Notes under the pieces: generated by a model
Told to the model about the DNA's origin: nothing
What the model saw: the letters and a program-made list of their open reading frames with translations, nothing else
The model's database searches: none
Position numbers and translations under genes: made by a program
From: Marisa cornuarietis
Lineage: Eukaryota > Mollusca > Gastropoda > Architaenioglossa > Ampullariidae
Direction: 5' to 3'
Length of the DNA: 64,000 nucleotides
Assembly (NCBI GenBank): GCA_004794655.1
Contig: SMMW01000003.1
Coordinates: 16,251,001-16,315,000 of the forward strand
In this document: positions 50,318-62,929 of the stretch, one piece after another
Layout: the number at the start of each line of letters is the position of its first letter
How positions within the stretch are numbered: the first letter of the stretch is position 1

Positions 50318-51514
50318 AGCTGAGGCCGAGGAAGCTGTTTGGCCTGTCTGGCTCTGGTTTCACGGGCTTGCAGGTTATTTTTGCTCGCTCTCACACAATC
50401 TGACGTCTTGGTGTCTGGCGAGCGGTGTCTGGTGTATTTAAAAAACATTGATCGCCTTCTGGTCCTGCCTGACGTCACAGCAGACTCCTTGGGGTCATGG
50501 CTTGACCCCTGTCCGACATGAGGGCCGTGTGGAAACTTGTTCATAATGGCGGCTGCCTCCTTGCTTGCTGTTCGCCTGAACGAGTAATCAACTGCAGGTG
50601 CAGTTAGCAGCACGTGTGCTTGCACCCACATATGCAGACGTGCACAGTCGAACCTTGTGCACACACACGTAATCACACGACACATGATTCTACTCTTCGG
50701 CGCCAGCATACTTCTGCTTTTTTATGATTGTTCATCCTTTCTCACTCCATTTTTCTCCCTTTATAACCTTCCTTTTCTTTCCATTCCTTTCTCTCTCTCT
50801 CTTTCTCTCTTTTACCTTCTTATAAAGTTCTTTTGTAATTTCTTTCTGTCGTAACGTCGAGTTCTTACCACATAATCAAGCTCTTCACATTGAATAAAAT
50901 ATATTTGTAAATTTGTTCTTAAGACAGGGCGACATCGAACGACGCAGTTTCCTCTTCAAGGGCTCAGTAAACATATTCCATTGCAATAAATCAAGTACTC
51001 TTGTCATTCACGTTGGTGGAACGCAAGTAGGGAACAAACATTATTCTATTCAGTGGCGGTGCCATGCAGGTGAGGGATGGGGTGAAAAAGAGCAACACAA
51101 ACTAAAAATGAACGTGGTTTGAATAGCATTACTAAATTTAGAACATTATTAGGAGCAAAAGTCGCGAAGACACGAACACGGCCAGGTGTTTGTCAACAGA
51201 GCCACCCAAAGTGCAACCGAGTACACGACCTGCCGAACAGCGGCAATATTCTTTAGTGTACCATACAGTTACCCATTAAAAAAATTTTTAGTGTACCGCT
51301 AAATTAACCAAAAAAAAAAAGGTTTCATTTGTCGACACCCATAATCAGCTGGAGGAGCTAAGAACTTCAAGTGGCTGGAGAGCGCTCGACCAGTTGATTC
51401 AGGATTTGTTGCCCTCCCCAGTCACTTAATACGAAGCGAGATAGGAATCTTTGCAGACACAAACGGTAGAGCAAACGAGTCCTACACTGTTCACGGGATT
51501 ATTTACACACGAAG
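50318..51514. other. Unassigned region
   Basis: No gene was recognised. A perfect TGACGTCA occurs at 50470-50477, and (CT)n-rich sequence lies at about 50760-50820. Confidence 0.35.
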
Positions 51515-51814
51515 AATGGAAAGCAAATATGCGCGCGCAGAGCGGAAGGAGCCGAAGCGTAATGTAAGTACTAGACCGCCAAAGCTGTGCGTTATGGCAG
51601 ATGGACGCCGTTATGTTTACCCCGCATTTAATTTGGCGGCTGCCACTGGCCTAACACCGCATGTTACTGATGGCAATCATGGGAAGGATGCGGACTTCAG
51701 ATGGACGACATCAGCTAATTACTCGAGTATCTGCACCTGCACCCTCCCCCTCTTCTCCCCACCCCTTGCCACCTTACTTCACCTCCTGAACTTTCATGCG
51801 TCGGTCGTCTGTCT

Positions 51815-52400
51815 TATTGCCTTTTCATTGTTTTCATTTATTTATCTGTTTATTCCTTCCTTTGTGTCTTCGTCTGTTATTTCATTTGATATAGATTCTC
51901 TTTTTTTTTTTTTTTTTTTTTGCTCGTTTATTATTATTATTATTTTATTTTTTTTGGTGTGTCTAGTTTTTAGGGATTTTTTTTCATTTCTTGTGTTCAT
52001 TTTTTTTTCCTTTGGTTTTTCCGTTATTTTGTTTGTTATTTATTTCGTTCATTTGTTTTTTTCCTTCCTTTTATTGTCTGTTATTTTATTTTTTGTTGCC
52101 TTTTTAAAATCTGTTAAATCTAATTTCGTTTTGCTATTTCTTTTGTGTATTTTTTTCTTGTTTTGTTTGTCTGTTTACTATTTTTTTCTTTGGTTTGTCT
52201 ATTCTTTCTTTTGTTTGCTTGTTATTTATTTTAAGAATTGATTTGTTTCTTCCTTTGTCTGCTATGTTATTTATTTTGTTTGTTTGCTAGTTCGTTCTTT
52301 TCCAATACCTCAACCAGAGCCCTCCTTGTTTTTATCGTTTATTATTTGTTTGTTTATTAACTTATTTATTTTTTCTTCCTTTAGTCTTTTTCTCTCCCTA
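51815..52400. repeat. T-rich low-complexity tract
   Basis: The plus strand is dominated by T with scattered G and C (TTTGTTTGTTATTTATT style words). It produces a Phe-rich open frame of 241 codons starting at 51516 that is not credible as a gene. Confidence 0.8.
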
Positions 52401-54437
52401 CCCATCAATCCTCCAACGCTTTTTTACCTCCAGTGACAGACCAACCAATGAAGAGATTTCTACAAGGAACAACCGAACTTTCCCCGTGACACAGTGACAC
52501 TACTTGTCGCACCTCATCGTTCAGGCTCATGTCTCTTTTGTCACACACCAGTGACACTTGCTTACGCCTTGTTTAGCAGCCAGAAAACTTTCTTTTGCAA
52601 AAGTCTTTACCTACGGGATGAACTGCCTGTTTGGCAGTACTCATATTTTGAAAAAAAAATGTGCACGATGAAGGTTTGAAGCGACTTCGTTGGTGCTTCA
52701 GATTCCCATCGTTTCCTTCAGGGAAGCAGGTGGGAATAAAAAGAGTACCGAAGAACGGACCCGCAGCTTACTCCTTCTGTAAAGATCTTTGCAGAAAAAA
52801 GATTCTCTAGCTGCAATTATGACGACTCCTGCAAGCACCATATTTAGTGGTCGGTCAAGCGACATATTTTTGTACCTATATTTAGCATCCGATCAAATGT
52901 AACCTGTAAACAAAAATCATGACGCGACACAAATGTATATACATGTTGAACAGGATCAAACACGAAATAATGCGTGTCAGTAGGGACGTTATATTGTGTA
53001 CATTAGTAGAGTTTAAATAGTAAGTCTGGACAAAAAAAAAGACAAATTATAAAGCCAAATAAGAAATAAACTGACGAAAGAGAGAGGAAGGAATGGAGAT
53101 TAAAAGGAGCAAATTTCTTTAAATGTTTTTCCAGTTTTTTAGATCGATAAATGGTTTCTTTTTGGTCTTGAAAACGTTGCAACTGGAGAGAAAATGGTCC
53201 CCAACGTCTTGAGGCACAGGCGGAATCAGAAGTATTATTCATCAATGAATCACATGTTTACCCTCCAGTAGAAAGGAAACAATGCGGTGAGAGATGTGGG
53301 GGTCAAAGACAATCCAGAGGTGGAGCCAGATTGAGATTTAGGCAAACCAAATAGAGATGGAAACACAACGGTGACTGACTCGAATAACAAGCAGAGCACT
53401 CAGGAGAGGCTCCGAGGACGGGGGGGGGGATTCACAACCTGTTTGTGTGTGAGTCTTTCTGTTATATTTTTTAAAATGAGAGAATGTGTGATCCGTGTGC
53501 TGACATATACGTAATTTGCTTACAACGGATTACAACAGCCATATCTTCTCTACTTTTTTCTTTTCTTTCCATTTTCTCTTTCTGATTGCAATGAGTGTCT
53601 GATACCCTAGTAACGTTGACGCATTGCATGTCACAAGGGGCCGCAAGTGGCACAGGTGTTCGCTTTCTCACCCACCTGACTGCAAAAGCAGAGAAACCTG
53701 TCTGACGAGCTGAACATGACCGGAATGAACCGTAGAAGGAACATCACTGTCCAAGCGAGACACAGCCACAAACACGACCTCATCTGTTACTTGCCTCGTT
53801 CTTTTTTTTCATACAGTCGTCAGCAAAACGACTTTCCCAATCTCACTGCCCGGGTAATTCATTAACCTTCTATCGACGCTCTGTCAAGCAACTCAAACAC
53901 CAAGACTTTCTGTTGGTGAACAGAGCTTAACAACCTTCCTTCCACCCGTCTCTATTCTGTGAATGTTAATATAGACACCCCCCTCGTCCACCCCTACTCC
54001 CCACCAACCCTTCTTCAAAGACTCCAGGCAGCAGATTGGCGTCACCTTGCTATGTACAGGTAACGATTAACTCCATGCAGTTCTGACCCGCGAGCAGTTA
54101 CCTCAAAGGGTCGAACTCAAGCTGGTGACACCCTGCCTATAGGTGAGCTGATCAACTACACGATTTTTTTTCTAGCGAGGGCAATAAGGTACTCCTAACC
54201 TGTTCATTGTTGTTTACCACGCACAGTCATTTACACCTGCCTGCGGCGTCTCTCGTCGTCATGGTTGCACACGCTACCGCTGCTCCGCAGCACGACTAGA
54301 AGGTTCAGTGTTGGGTCAAAGAAATTCACCTCCCAAATGCAGAGTTAAGGATACAATCGTGGAATGGTATTCTCGTAAAAAAGAGGTCTCTTAACTAAAG
54401 TAAAAAAAAAAAGAAGAAGATAAAACTTGACACAAAA
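52401..54437. other. Unassigned region
   Basis: I see no gene. The stretch ends in CpG-bearing sequence before the candidate first exon at 54438. Confidence 0.35.
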
Positions 54438-54514
54438 ATGGCTGCTGGTAAAGCTGCTCCGATACCAAGCAAGTCTGTGGCTGGATGTAACTATGTCGCT
54501 ACGGATAAAATTTG
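54438..54514 (+). CDS. Candidate first coding exon of unknown gene
   Basis: ATG in good context (ACACAAAAATGGCTG) opens a frame reading MAAGKAAPIPSKSVAGCNYV and a few more residues up to a good donor, TTTG/GTGAGT. The segment would end in phase 2. The nearest good acceptor downstream, TTTGCAG at about 55003, would create an immediate stop, so no partner exon is identified. The peptide is not recognised. Confidence 0.25.
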
Positions 54515-54742
54515 GTGAGTACGATTTTGTTTCTTGGTCGCCATCTGCCCCTGACTTCTCTTACCCGCTTTCCCTCTTGCGCGTTGACGGAAAGTTAAGC
54601 CGCGTACTTTGCTTAAACGATCTCGATTTCATTTTGATATTCAATCATCCAAACTGAGCCCTCAGACATTGTAATCCTAGCCCTCGCTTTGCACCATTGA
54701 TTCTAGTACTGAATTTTATTCCTTCCTCTTGTTTCTCTCCGT

Positions 54743-54745
<3 letters not shown>

Positions 54746-54801
<56 letters not shown>
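54746..54801. repeat. (TG)n(TA)n microsatellite
   Basis: About 21 TG units pass into about seven TA units. Confidence 0.95.
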
Positions 54802-56445
54802 GTGCGTGTTTCTACCCCTTTTCTCTCTCTGTGTGTGTAGTGGGTGGGTGTGAGTGACGTAGGAGGCAGTAGTTCTAACCACCAGGGCGACAGAAAAAAG
54901 ATGATTATATTCATGCCTACTTAAGTAAAGTACTTTGTAAATGTGGAGAGAGGGGCTTCCCAAGGCTCCATCACACTGGAGTTGTTTTTCTCCAATTTGC
55001 AGACAAAGCTTTGTCCGTTTTGTGGATTGTTTGATTATCCATTCAGCCCTCGAGACGGAGAGCTCATTACGATGTCTGGAATCCTGGCTAAACCTCTCCT
55101 GAGAACGGAAATTAATTCTTGTCAAAATTCCAGAAGTTTAAGAGCCTACACTAACAGGCTGGGTACGGTCTTGAGGGGCGGTCTGTTCTCCACAGCACGT
55201 CAAGTCTTGTCGAGAAACCTTGTTTCTGATCAGTGCTTTAAAAGAAAAAATGGTGTTCGCACTTCTGCCTGAAAGAATCGGACACCGAGCTGGCAATGGT
55301 TCTGTTGAGTTAGCTGTTGTCAGAGTGCTGCAAAGTGGGAATGACATGGTCACGTGATCACGTAATCAAATACTTGCTACATTTAGCTCGTACTGCACTC
55401 TGTCTACTACTGTGGCACTGCTGCTGTCTTCTTCTTCTTCTTCTTCTGATGATGATGATGATGATGATTGCAAGTGGCAAGGACGAGATTTGGGCATTAT
55501 ATATTTTGAGTTTTCGCGGAGAAAAGCCGGGTTTTTTGATCGTAAAATATGTGGCAAACTGTGACCATTTCTGAAGCAAAATGGTTGCTCTTTCATAGAT
55601 TTTTCTGTGTCTTTTCAGGAGTCTATATTGGTACTCGAATCTATTCGTACGCCAGAATCAAACTCAGACAGTGAAGACTGTGTGGGAAAAAAAAGAAAAG
55701 TGATAAAAATGGAAAGAGCGAAACAAAAAGCAGAAAAATGAGACATCAGTAAGAAAGGAGATGGAGTAGAACACAGAGACATCACACTGTAGAGATGAAT
55801 AGCACACACAGACATTATTACACCGCAGAGCCTTTTCAGTGCATCGCGCACTTATCATCCAATCTTTGCCGCTGTATTGCTTCTCATACATTTTTCAAAA
55901 GAGAAGTTCAAACGCCACAGAAACCGAGGGCTGCGGCTCTGTGGCTGCCATTTACTGCCTGCACTTTGATATGCGCAAAGCTTTTGACACAGGCACGTTC
56001 CCGATGCGGGCGTCAAAATCCGATCAGTCTGTCCACGCAAATTCGCTTTTCATCGAAAGAGGCATGTCAGGATGAGTAGGTGCTGATGTCCGCGGCGTTC
56101 AGCGATGTGAGAAAGAGAAAAAAATATATAAAGTGTGGGATTGGCTCACGCCAAAGCGATTTTACAGCTCTTTGCCAGTGCACATGAACGTTCCTTCGCC
56201 CATCCCACGTGATGGAAGAGAAACCACTGTACGCCTTTCATTAGCCCGTCGGAAGTGGGAGGAGGTAGCTGGAGGGTGGTAGGTGGAGGGGTGGGGTAGG
56301 GTGGGGTGAAGCCGAATGAAACGCAGAAGATGTCACAGTGGTAAAAGCCACACCGGGCTCTTCCTTCAATCAAGCAGCACCCTACGTCTCCCGTACTTCT
56401 TGTTCTGTTAGATTGAATTTTCGTCCACGTTTGATCTTCAGCATG
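54802..56445. other. Unassigned region
   Basis: It holds (TTC)n followed by (GAT)n at about 55430-55468. No gene was recognised. Confidence 0.35.
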
Positions 56446-56925
56446 CATTTTTTGCACATTCTAGTTGTTCGTCGAACAAAGATTTCCCATTCCATTTATT
56501 TGACAGCCTGCATTTCCCATTACGATTATTTGTAGGCCTGCGTTTCACATTCTAGCTGTTCGTCGAACAATATTTCCAGTTCCATTTATCTGTCAGCCTG
56601 AATTTGCCACCATGATTATTTGTCGACCTGCATTTCCCATTATAGCTGCTTGTCAGCCTGCATTTCCCATTATAATTGTTTATCAGCCTGCATTTCCCAT
56701 TATAATTGTTTGTCAGCCTGCATTTTCCATTATAGCTGCTTGTCAGCTTGCAGTTCCCACTATGATATTTTGTCGACCTGCATTTCACAATCCAGCTGTT
56801 CGTCGGCTAGCGTTTCCCATTCCATTTGTTTTTATCAATCTGTATTTCACATTGCTCAATCAGCCTGAATTTTACATTTCACTTGTTCTGTCAGCCTGTA
56901 TTGCCCATTCCACTTGTCCTATACC
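56446..56925. repeat. Minisatellite array, 30-bp unit, about 15 copies
   Basis: Consecutive copies follow the pattern CAGCCTGCATTTCCCATTAT plus a variable GCTGCTTGT-like arm. Copies in the middle (about 56630-56750) are the most alike; those at the edges are diverged. The minus strand yields a ten-residue repeat, NYNGKCRLTN. There is no sign that it is a gene. Confidence 0.85.
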
Positions 56926-58775
56926 GGAATGAGACGATTCGCTTTGATGGACAGAGAGGTGAGTATCCGGGAGGTAGGCGCGAGCAGTCGTTAGGCGGGT
57001 TATTCTTGCTGGACACGAATTATGGTGATGCTGCCATTAAGTCCCTGTCCCTAGTCTTTAGCTGCACCGAATGGGATGTCTGCATAACGGATACATAAAC
57101 TAGTCCGTGGGTACTAATATCGGCCGCAAGTCAGAGTTGGCTTTCAACATTTATGTTATTACCTCAGCTGGTCCACTCGCGTTATTATTTCAGTGGCAGA
57201 TATGGGGCTGTGAATGGAACAGATAGTGGCATAAGGGAAGCTTTGCTTTTGAGATGGCAGCTAGTAAAACGCATCAAATTATTACTTTAAGCCCTTACAA
57301 AGGGTTACTACCCTATAGCCTAGTCGCCATGGCTAGCAGCACGGCATCTTAAAAGCGAAACTTCCCTTGTGCCACACTGGACGGCCTGTCCACTCCTTCA
57401 TCGGGGCTGGTAGTTGTCCACTTACAGGACCTAGCGGGCCAACTTTTTATTTTATTTATTTATTTTTTATTTTATTTTTTATTTTTTTGCTTAAAACTCA
57501 ATCAAAACGGTACACACACGGAAAACTTAATTTTATCCAGCTAGCTGTACTGTAACAGTACCCATCTGGTAGACACTTGCAAATATTACTATTACACAGA
57601 GGTAAAGGCAGTCGTGTTGTGTACCAGGTGCAGACAAATGTAACACCGTTGATAAAGGTAGATACATTGTAATCAATTTTTATTACTAATGATGTTAAGA
57701 TGTTATAATGAAAGGTGCGAGTCCTAACGATTCCCTCAGAAAGCTTCATGTACAGTCGGTGTAACGCAGATTCCTCGCAACAAAGTGCGTAGATGAGATG
57801 GCAAAGAAAGAGGCACTCACCACTTAACGATAGGCAGACATTAGGAAACCCGCTCGCGAGGGAGAAAGCCCATCAAAGAGTGGGTTTAAAGGCCAATTGA
57901 AAAAAATATTAAGCGTATTCAGAATTTTTTTTATTATCTTTACAAAGTGAAGGAGGCGTGGGTTGTGGTGGAAAACCGCAGGGAATACAAAAAACAAAAC
58001 AAAAAAAAAAGGAAAAAGAAAGGGGGTAACTTGTGCAGCCTGTGGGATGCATGCTGTTCCGACAGCGTCAGATCTGTGGTAATTCCTCCCCCAGGACGCC
58101 ATGATGCGTCAACGTTCGCGAACAGTGGAGACGGGCTGCAATGCACATGCTGGCGCCTCTGCCACGTGACTGCCTTCACGCGTGCATGATCCGACTACGA
58201 CCGTGCGCGTGCACGTAGCCCGCAACCGATTTTTCTCTCCTCACCCTCCACCCCGCAAAAAAAAACCCCAAAGAAAACAACAACAAAAGAGCAAACAACA
58301 ACAACAAAATAGCAAGGAACTCTTCTCCTCCCTTTCGCTAGGCCGCCTCGACACGCGACCCTATTCAGATCGAAACGCTGTATTCAACCGCCCCCCGCCC
58401 CCCCCCGCCCCAAAGCTCACTATCAGGGGTTTTTTTTTTCTCAAAGACGCTGCTATTTTGGGACAAACTACGAAAGGGATTTTTTTGTGAGCTCGCTGAC
58501 CAAAGTGATATTAATCTGTGGTCGTAATTGCCTGGTCGGAGCTGGGCGGTTTTCTCTGTAATCGGTCGTAAAATAGCCGTTTCATTGCCTAACGTGGGGG
58601 TAGTGGGAGGGGAGCAGTTGAAATGAACGGCATCTGCAATGTAGAGGCCAGGGTCTTGATGCTGATTTGAAGAGGCCTTCAAGCGCGAACCTCGTCCACG
58701 CCAACAGGCAGGACATTCTATGTCGTAATGCAGTCCTTCTGTTGCACCCTCTGCCCTTGTGTGTGTGCCTGAATG

Positions 58776-58778
<3 letters not shown>
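56926..58778. other. Unassigned region
   Basis: It contains a T/A-rich low-complexity run at about 57445-57490, A-rich sequence near 57985-58020 and C runs near 58390-58412. No gene was recognised. Confidence 0.35.

Positions 58779-58837
<59 letters not shown>
58779..58837. repeat. (TG)n microsatellite
   Basis: About 29 TG units. A short (CT)n tract follows at about 58961-58981. Confidence 0.95.
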
Positions 58838-58984
58838 GGGGGATTGTATTCCAGGGATGCTAAATCTACAGCCAGCGAACATATTAAAAATATACTGCTT
58901 TTGTAAAAGCACTAATAAAATCCTCCACTTCCTCCCATCTCCTGCATGTCTCTATCTCTCAATCTCTCTCTCTCTCTCTCTTGC

Positions 58985-59530
58985 CCTTTCACTCTGAGAA
59001 ATACTTTACTCTATTACCTTACAGGGACTGTGTAAAAACCTTAAATAGTTATCTTACAGCTCAGACTGAACGATTTTGCAATGCACCAAGATTACAACTT
59101 CACTGTATTAAATGTAAAACCTGTTATACCGGAGACCATTTACACTACATTGTAGTATGCGATTACTTCAAGAATCAAAGAGAAAGATTAATTCTTAAAT
59201 TTTATTTTAAACACCCGAATGCAGTTAAATTTAATAGTCTCTTCTGCTCTACTAAATGTCATGTACTGAAAAAAGTACTTAAAGAATTTATAAAGATTAT
59301 TTGTGATAGCTCTGAAAAATAATGTCACTGGTTAATGCGGAAAAAAGTTATCAACATCTTTGTCATCCTTAGTATTATTTTAAGTTTTCCTTTCTCATAC
59401 AACACTGTCTTGTATTTACTTTTATTCAAGCTTCGTGTACATTTATTCAAGCTTTGTATGGGGGAACTGCTAGCTGTGTATAATTCAACTTCTCCATACC
59501 TTCTCAAAGGGGAGTGAATAAAAATGTCTG
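58985..59530 (+). mobile_element. LINE C-terminal fragment and 3' UTR
   Basis: The open stretch ending at 59322 encodes a conserved LINE polymerase tail: RLQLHCIKCKTCYTGDHLHY, then CDYFKNQRERLI, then FKHPNAVKFNSLF and LKEFIKII. The C-x2-C...H...C zinc-knuckle-like pattern with GDHLHY is typical. Upstream polymerase sequence is missing. The 3' UTR reaches about 59530, ending near GTGAATAAAAATGTC, which may include the element's polyadenylation signal. Confidence 0.7.
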
Positions 59531-59559
59531 ATGCCACTGGCCGCGTTTATGCCTATATC

Positions 59560-59730
59560 TAATCGTAATGATATTTATTATTATCTAATCGCAATGACTT
59601 TATATGGGTATCTAACCTTAATGTCTAAATGATATTTTATGTATACCTAATCTTACCGATGTTTATACTTACATATAATCTTACCGATGTTTATACTTAC
59701 ATATAATCTTATGATGTTTTACTTGCGTTG
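59560..59730. repeat. 28-bp tandem repeat after LINE tail
   Basis: TAATCTTACCGATGTTTATA plus CTTAC repeats with a 28-base period at 59648 and 59676, with diverged copies on both sides. It may belong to the 3' end of the adjoining LINE. Confidence 0.65.
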
Positions 59731-60137
59731 ACAAAGTTGCTGTTCCACAAGACCCTGTTTTCCAAATTATGAAATTCGCTAGTTTGTTGAGTCAGTACCG
59801 ACAGAGATTTCGCTTTCTGCGTTAAAATGTGACCCTGATATTTTGTTTTAAATATTCATTTATGAGCCATTTCCCTGTTTTGTTCCATTTCTAAGTCTTG
59901 AGAGAAAGAACACAGCGCCTATGGAGTGGGTTACTGCGACTGTATTTGTGTGAAGGTCCAGCAGAGTCCACTCTTTTCTGTCAAGCTGGTTACTGGACTT
60001 TGCTCTGGTACTTTCCAGAATCTGTGACTAACTCACCTCTTTACCTTATCTTAGGGTACAATATCATAAATTTCCATTTGATACAGAAAGTGGTTAACTG
60101 TGACGTCAGCAGTGTCTGTGGAAACGTCCACGCTGCT

Positions 60138-60381
60138 GTCAAGACTACAGCCAATAGAAGAGCTAAGACAATAGGCTAATTACATGTGTATTACCGTTGT
60201 CAAGACTACAGCCAATAGAAGAGCTAAGACAATAGGCTAATTACATGTGTATTACTGTTGTCAAGGCTACACCCAATAGAAGAGCTAAGACGATAGGTTA
60301 ATTACATGTGTATTACTGTTGTCAAGGCTACACCCAATAGAAGAGCTAAGACGATAGGTTAATTACATGTGTATTACCGAC
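60138..60381. repeat. 61-bp minisatellite, four copies
   Basis: Four head-to-tail units start GTCAAGRCTACASCCAATAG and end ATTACATGTGTATTAC. Units 1 and 2 form one near-identical pair and units 3 and 4 another, suggesting that a two-step duplication took place. Every unit carries a CCAATAG word. Confidence 0.95.
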
Positions 60382-60712
60382 GTTCTTGTTTCCTTTATTT
60401 CCTTTCGTGTCTGCTGTTGTCTTAAAAATGTGCACAGACTTTCAGCGCGTGCAGTTTTCAAAGCCTTTGGGTAAATGTTTTTTTATATGTGTCAGCCTAC
60501 CGTTCCTATGTTTATTGCATCTCTTTAACATAAAGATTCAATGCGTTTCTGTCTTTTATTTTCTAAGTAGGTAGAAACACTGTGTATATGTGCGTGTGTG
60601 AATTGTGTCTGTCTGTGTGTGTGAAAGTATGTGCGGGCGTGTGTATATATATATATATATGTATTTTGTGTGTATAGTCTCCTTGTGAAAATATGTGCGT
60701 GCGTGTGTATAA

Positions 60713-60713
<1 letters not shown>

Positions 60714-60777
<64 letters not shown>
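60714..60777. repeat. (TG)n microsatellite
   Basis: About 32 TG units, preceded by TG/TA-rich sequence from about 60585. Confidence 0.95.
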
Positions 60778-60784
<7 letters not shown>

Positions 60785-60953
60785 AGTTTCTGTGACTGCT
60801 ATCTCTCGCAAAGTTCATTATTACTACCACACGCGCAAGCTGCTTAAAATACACATTATGTGTGCGGGTTGGGGGAGGAAGGACGGTAACCTAATGTTTT
60901 GCGGAAAGTCAGAAGGGTTTTCTCATTACGATAATTTTTTTTCACGACGAAAA

Positions 60954-60954
60954 C

Positions 60955-60988
<34 letters not shown>
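60954..60988. repeat. (GAT)n microsatellite
   Basis: About 11 GAT units. Confidence 0.9.
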
Positions 60989-61529
60989 TAGAATAAAATC
61001 AGTTACGCAGTAACAATCTAAAATAAATTGTTTTGATGCTTTGAAAAATAAGAAGGGACAGCTGGTTGGTTCCGGACGGCCATCAAGTCACTCATTACAA
61101 AGTAAGGTCTTTCACGGCGGTCGTTCACCATCTTCGTTGTCCCTCTCTCTGTCGAAGTTGAGTTCGAACTTGGAGACACAAGTTTTAGTTTATTTGACTG
61201 TGGTATCAGAATCTTTCATTGTTTATCCAACGCGATGCACCTCGTAGAATTTTGAAGAATTGTTCTTTTTCTAGTACTCCTTCTACGACTTACAAAACCC
61301 TTCTTCTCCAATGTACAAACCCTCTCTACTTCGACTTACTTAACATTTCATCTCATTGACATGACATCCACTCCTCTCTTTTAGACTTACTGGTACACTA
61401 ATGTCCAAAATAACGTCAATGTTACGTCAATGATAACATCAGTGATACGTAAGTAATGACTTTGTCACCGAGAATCCCCCTCGCGATCTGTCCCCCAAAG
61501 TATGATCAAGTTTGTGTGTTGGGGTGAGC

Positions 61530-61535
<6 letters not shown>

Positions 61536-61608
<73 letters not shown>

Positions 61609-61614
61609 CGCGCG
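61536..61614. repeat. (TG)n(CG)n microsatellite
   Basis: About 32 TG units run directly into seven CG units. Alternating purine-pyrimidine sequence of this kind favours Z-DNA (established). Confidence 0.95.
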
Positions 61615-62027
61615 AGCAAAATATGTGGGACGTGCTTTTCTGAACTGATTATGGGTTGAGTTTGGGAGGCGGGGGAGAGAGGGTGGGAACTGTATAGAAA
61701 TGGGTTGGTTCTCAATGTGCTGAGCTGAAAGATGGTGACAGCAGGCTATTCTAGACAGCATAAATCTACCCGTTTCCACCCGCTTTAGACTTGAAAATCA
61801 ACAGAACTACCGGCAATGTCTCGTTTGCTGTCGGCACGCGTTTGTTTTCTTTTGCTAATTGAATGACCCGCCAGCAGCGTTACTTTCACACCTGTGATAG
61901 AACAGATTTTTAAAAAAATGGCAAAGATAGTCTCGTGACCTTGTTGTTGTGGGGGAGTGAGGTGTTAGCCCATTTTTTTCGGAGGGTGGTGTTCATCTTC
62001 TCTCCCGTTCTACTTTACCTTCCCCAC

Positions 62028-62160
62028 CCACTTACGCAGTCGGGTACCCATTCCACAGCTGGGTCAACTGGAGAAAGTTCTCTGCGACATGCGGGTATTG
62101 AACCTACAAGTGTTGCACGCTTAGAGGCTCCGACTAAGGTCGGCGTGGAATCAAGGTGAT
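62028..62160. repeat. Possible diverged SINE-like repeat
   Basis: GGGTACCCATTCCACAGCTG, then GGGTCAACTGGAGAAAG, and GGTATTGAACCTACAAG recall a repeat word family seen in invertebrate genomes. I cannot confirm its family from this window alone. Confidence 0.25.
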
Positions 62161-62596
62161 CATAGAAAGAACCCCTGACCGCATTCCTTTGTGTTTGCAG
62201 GAAGTTATAAAAAAGTGTGTGCGAGAGAGAGAGAGAGAGAATGGGGGCAGATGACGACAGTGATGACAATGAGGATGATGGTTGTGGAGCTGTCATCGAC
62301 TCACTGTTGTGAAATCGCTAGAAGTCGTGGTCTTTCATCCACTTCAGACTAGAAAACTTTTTTCTCATGTCCCGTTTTAAATCAGACTTGTGAGCGGGAT
62401 TTTTCGTACCATATTTTACCTTTTCGAGCGAAATTCATTCTGGACAGTAACCTGTGAGTACCGGAGAAAATGGATGCCTTTCAGTCTTTGTACTGTGTGC
62501 ATGTTGAGGTTTGGATTTGCACTAAGCAGACCAGACAAGGGCTGCGCATATATCAGAAAGCATGCTCATCATGATGTTCCCCCCCCCAAGGTAACA

Positions 62597-62690
62597 GACC
62601 ACACAGTCTACACTGATTATTTCTCACAGTACACACGCATGTAGATCACACAGTCTACACTGATTATTTCTCACATTACACACGCATGTT
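62597..62690. repeat. 47-bp tandem duplication
   Basis: Two nearly identical 47-base units begin GACCACACAGTCTACACTG and GATCACACAGTCTACACTG and end ACACACGCATGT with one further base. Confidence 0.95.
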
Positions 62691-62929
62691 TATTCCAAGA
62701 AGTTTTTAGTTGCATTAATCCCCCCTTTGGGGGCTCTCAACATTAATTAACATTGGGTGGGTTTTTCTTGTTTGTTTGAACGTTCTTTGATATCTTGTTT
62801 CAGATATCGCGTTTTTAAATACCTTTGTTCTCTATTAATTTATCTCGTACAAAATCGCTTATCTATTTCACATTTAATTTCATTTTTCGTTTATTTTTAT
62901 CATTTAAATAAATATTCTCTCATGATATA

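Noticed and set aside
49739..50709. 192- and 248-codon minus-strand frames
   Set aside because: They exist because the 33-bp repeat lacks stops; three overlapping frames are open at once and the non-repeat part has no known domain.
51516..52241. 241-codon plus-strand open frame
   Set aside because: Two thirds is a Phe/Leu-rich translation of the T-rich tract, and the rest has no recognisable motif.
54645..55125. His/Thr-rich minus-strand frames across the TG repeats
   Set aside because: They are translations of the CA strand of a microsatellite; the same holds for frames at 58718, 60525 and 61465.
62015..62160. tRNA gene
   Set aside because: The words resemble a repeat family but no cloverleaf with paired acceptor stem can be drawn.
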